Below are positions 13,602 to 15,742 of a stretch of DNA of 15,742 nt, piece by piece. The notes below the pieces were generated by a model. The model did not search any database. It had not been told where the DNA came from and saw nothing but the letters and a program-made list of their open reading frames with translations. Position numbers and translations under genes: made by a program. The stretch is from Candidatus Methanoplasma reticulitermitis (GTDB lineage Archaea; Thermoplasmatota; Thermoplasmata; Methanomassiliicoccales; Methanomethylophilaceae), in contig JAITTK010000008.1 in the NCBI GenBank assembly GCA_031287135.1, forward strand, positions 1 to 15,742, read 5' to 3'. The stretch's first letter is position 1; each line of letters starts with the position of its first letter.

Positions 13602-13870
13602 AACAGCTTAGGCCCCCTTACGTAGTTGTCATAGGTCTTCATGTCCTTTAGGAGCTCATACGGATCGATGAAGATGCCGGGCACATCTTCCCTCATCACG
13701 TCGGCGATCTCCACCGGGTCCACTCCGAACCCGTCCCCTTCGGGAGACTCATCGAGTATCCTGAAGTAGTCGAGTATCTCGCCGAGGTCCCTGCTGTATC
13801 TGTCCAGCTCATCTTCGCTGAGCGCAAGATGCGCGGTCTTCGCGACTCTCTCAACCGTCTCTCTGTCCAT
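13598..13870 (-). CDS. gatC: Aspartyl/glutamyl-tRNA amidotransferase subunit C
   Basis: A 90-aa GatC, the small subunit that wraps the GatA-GatB interface and stabilises GatA. The N-terminal pattern (VERVAKTAHLALSEDELDRY at 6-25), then LGEILDYFRILDE and a C-terminal D-x-P segment with VREDVPGI-like MREDVPGIF, is characteristic. It is the first gene of gatCAB. A TATA-like TGATATAA centred near 13904 predicts transcription about 8 nt before the ATG, so the operon has almost no leader. Confidence 0.93.
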   Translation of the reverse strand: MDRETVERVAKTAHLALSEDELDRYSRDLGEILDYFRILDESPEGDGFGVDPVEIADVMREDVPGIFIDPYELLKDMKTYDNYVRGPKLL

Positions 13871-13899
13871 AATGGCTCAATGCCTGATTACAGCCCTCG

Positions 13900-13911
13900 G
13901 TTATATCATTT
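13900..13911 (-). promoter_or_regulatory. TATA box of gatCAB
   Basis: The minus strand reads AAATGATATAAC, followed by CGAGGG. The box centre lies about 34 bp before the gatC ATG at 13870, giving a predicted leader of about 8 nt. Confidence 0.45.
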
Positions 13912-13917
13912 GCCGAA

Positions 13918-14472
13918 TCATGGTTCATCATACAGTATCAGCCCGTAGAGGGTCATGCTGTCTTTACTGAACCCGAACTCGATGTTCTGCGACTTGAGGT
14001 ACCCGTCCATGAGTATGCCGAAACATGATATCGAAGGCACCCTCTGATCGGGGAATCTGCACGGACTGTCGGGATATGTGCACTTTACGCAGTACTTGCA
14101 CCCCCCGTCTGCCATGGGAAGGACCCTGAATCCCTCGCGTCTGAGCGCGTTCCCGAATTTCCTGCAGACTTCGCGGTGTTCGATACCCAGTCTTTCGAGG
14201 AGGTCCCTGTCGTTTATGTCTATCTCATCGTATTTCTTTGCGATCAGCGCGGCCTTCGAGAAACCCGCGATAACGGCCAGGCACTCCTCCGCAGTGCCAA
14301 CGCCAGGAGGGCATCCCCAGGTCAAGCCGTATGCGCCGCATAGGTTCTGAGCGCATAGTTCCCTGCATCGGGACATGGTTTCCGTGTTCGGTTCCGGAAG
14401 CCCGACCTTGATGAAAGAGTATCCCTCGGCTACGGGGTCGGGCTTCATCTTCTTCCACAGATCCTCTATCAT
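13918..14472 (-). CDS. DUF2284 cysteine-rich predicted metal-binding protein
   Basis: A 184-aa protein of the DUF2284 type, function unknown. Cysteines fall in two clusters. The first is C36, C40, C45 and C54, in CRELCAQNLCGAYGLTWGCP. The second is C125, C128, C131 and C138, in CKYCVKC..SPC, with C150 in SISCFGI beyond it. The Cx2Cx2Cx6C spacing resembles an Fe-S or zinc site. There are no membrane segments. ATG 14472 is chosen because the TATA-like TATTTAACC centred at about 14498 is 26 bp upstream, giving a leaderless message; the frame continues upstream without family similarity. It shares orientation with gatCAB, but that operon has its own promoter. DUF2284 genes are common in methanogens and other anaerobes. 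Confidence 0.85.
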   Translation of the reverse strand: MIEDLWKKMKPDPVAEGYSFIKVGLPEPNTETMSRCRELCAQNLCGAYGLTWGCPPGVGTAEECLAVIAGFSKAALIAKKYDEIDINDRDLLERLGIEHREVCRKFGNALRREGFRVLPMADGGCKYCVKCTYPDSPCRFPDQRVPSISCFGILMDGYLKSQNIEFGFSKDSMTLYGLILYDEP

Positions 14473-14492
14473 GATCGGGAATCCTTTCCGAA

Positions 14493-14501
14493 GGTTAAAT
14501 A
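14493..14501 (-). promoter_or_regulatory. TATA box of the DUF2284 gene
   Basis: The minus strand reads TATTTAACC, centred 26 bp before the ATG at 14472. This predicts a leaderless transcript and decides the start. Confidence 0.5.
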
Positions 14502-14574
14502 CGTAGCTTCGGCGGACGGGACATCGGGAATCCGGAATGGCCGACGACAGAAAACAGCTTGAAAATTCGCCATC

Positions 14575-14624
14575 GTAATAACAATATTTCCAATTAATGT
14601 CAAAAATTGTTACTACAATAACAA
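14575..14624. repeat. Three TAACAA half-sites upstream of the ATPase gene
   Basis: AATAACAA occurs at 14577-14584 and again at 14617-14624, with TTGTTA in opposite orientation at 14607-14612. GTAATAACAAT (14575-14585) and ATTGTTACTAC (14606-14616) form an 11-bp inverted repeat with one mismatch; TTGTTA and the second TAACAA form another dyad with a 6-nt gap. The block is in the AT-rich gap between DUF2284 and the ATPase. It may be an operator or a spent element end. Confidence 0.45.
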
Positions 14625-14656
14625 AATCATCAACGATGCACGCCATATGATGCATC

Positions 14657-15742
14657 ATGACCGAGGTACTTCGTGAGGATTACTTAAAAAAAACTCTGGG
14701 CCGGCAAAGACCGCACGGACACAGTCAAAGTGATCACCGGTGTCAGAAGATGCGGCAAGTCGACGCTGATGAAACAGTATATGGAACGTCTGAGGGCGGC
14801 CGGAACAGACGAAGGCCGCATAATGTACATGAACATGGAGTCCCGGGAATCGGAGGGCATCGGGGATTTCCGGGAACTTGGGGACAGGATAGAAGCGCGT
14901 CTGCCCCGGGACGGACGGTCATACATCTTCCCAGATGAGGTCCAGAGGGTTCCTGAATGGGAGCGGACGGTGAACTCTCTGATGGTCGATCACGATGCGG
15001 ACATCTGCATAACGGGATCGAACGCCAAACTGCTGTCGTCCGAGTTGTCCACATACCTTTCGGGAAGGTACATCGAGATAGCCATGCTGCCTCTGTCGTT
15101 CAAGGAATATATGTTCCTTCACCCCACCGCGGGAAATCACAGCATCAGGTCCCGTTTCACTGACTATATGTGGATGGGTTCCATGCCTATGATAGATCCG
15201 GAGTTCGGTGACGATCTGAACAATGACATATTAATCGGCTATACAACACGGTGATAGTCAAAGACGTCCAGACAAGGCTCGGACCCCATGACCCGGCCAT
15301 TCTGGAGAACGTATCGAAGTTCCTGATGCACAACATAGGCAATGAGGTCAGCAGCAACTCCGTATCGAAAAGCACGGGTATCTCGCCGGTCACCGTGAGG
15401 AACTACCTCAGAGCGATGGAGGGCGCGTACCTTCTGTACAGGGCGTACAGATACGATATAATCGGGAAGCGTCTACTCCGGACGAGAGAGAAATACCATG
15501 TTCCGGACACTGGGATAAGGAACTCCGTCCTGGGAAACGCGAAGGGCACGGACATGAGCAGACAGATAGAGAACATAGTGTACTTAGAGCTCCGGAGAAG
15601 GGGGTTCACAGTTAACGTCGGAAACTATCGGGACTGGGAGGTGGACTTCACCGCGTCGAAGCGCGGTGTCACGGAGCACTATCAGGTCACGCAGACAATG
15701 CGCCCGGAAAGCAGCTTCGAGCGCGAGGTAAGGCCCCTCGCT
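14657..15742 (+). pseudogene. AAA (AAA_14/DUF4143) ATPase, frameshifted, cut by window edge
   Basis: A predicted ATP-binding protein of the COG1373 type: AAA_14 ATPase plus C-terminal DUF4143. The N-terminus starts at ATG 14657 (MTEVLREDYLKK). An A8 run at 14686-14693 breaks the frame; with seven A the expected KKLWAGKDRTDTVKVITG would be continuous. The middle frame holds Walker A GVRRCGKST, Walker B YIFPDEVQ, sensor ITGSN and LSGRYIEIAMLPLSFKEY. It ends at TGA 15252-15254. Around 15236-15241 one base is missing, and the family continues in the original frame with LYNTVIVKDVQTR, the helix-turn-helix GISPVTVRNYLRAMEGAYLL and a nuclease-like WEVDF..EHYQV. The two shifts are opposite. It is probably a decaying gene; sequencing error at the A run is the alternative. 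Confidence 0.8.

Noticed and set aside
1..15742. CRISPR arrays, defence islands or complete insertion sequences
   Set aside because: No regularly spaced direct repeats, cas-like genes or paired terminal repeats around a transposase were seen anywhere in the window.

Overview
The window is most likely chromosomal DNA from an archaeon, probably a Thermoplasmata-type euryarchaeote and possibly a Methanomassiliicoccales-like methanogen. This placement is inferred from gene content, not from a phylogeny. Archaeal markers are RadB, archaeal NAC, a free-standing Bud32 (KEOPS kinase), isopentenyl phosphate kinase with type 2 IPP isomerase and a short-chain prenyl synthase (archaeal lipid precursors), a TATA box about 26 bp before many starts, and a solitary 5S rRNA gene. 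HypC points to a [NiFe]-hydrogenase elsewhere in the genome. Many first genes of transcripts look leaderless, whereas genes inside operons carry Shine-Dalgarno sites.

Layout. 1-349 is AT-rich and holds only a decayed coding remnant and an inverted repeat, just downstream of a tRNA-Pro(TGG) gene (350-425, minus) that encodes its CCA. Then come rdgB and bud32 (minus, overlapping by ATGA). A shared TATA element separates them from a plus-strand AIM24-like gene, a small two-helix membrane protein and leaderless radB. radB converges with no gap on the minus-strand isoprenoid operon IPK - fni - idsA. Upstream of IPK on the same strand is the 5S rRNA gene with its own promoter and T-tract. A minus-strand operon alaX - nac - hypC (6502-8313) diverges from an Lrp/AsnC regulator gene, which is followed by aspS.

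The second half concerns Asn-tRNA and Asp-tRNA. aspS (606 aa) is of the bacterial type and carries the His and Gly that mark non-discriminating AspRS. It converges on gatC-gatA-gatB (minus), whose product would convert Asp-tRNA(Asn) to Asn-tRNA(Asn). Between them (10736-10935) is a non-coding stretch with a perfect dyad overlapping a TATA box, then three consecutive hairpins, the last a 9-bp GC stem followed by a T-tract. I read this as a candidate small structured RNA gene; it is the most interesting unexplained object here.

The right end has a cysteine-rich DUF2284 gene and then a plus-strand AAA/DUF4143 ATPase. The ATPase is interrupted by two opposite frameshifts and runs off the window.
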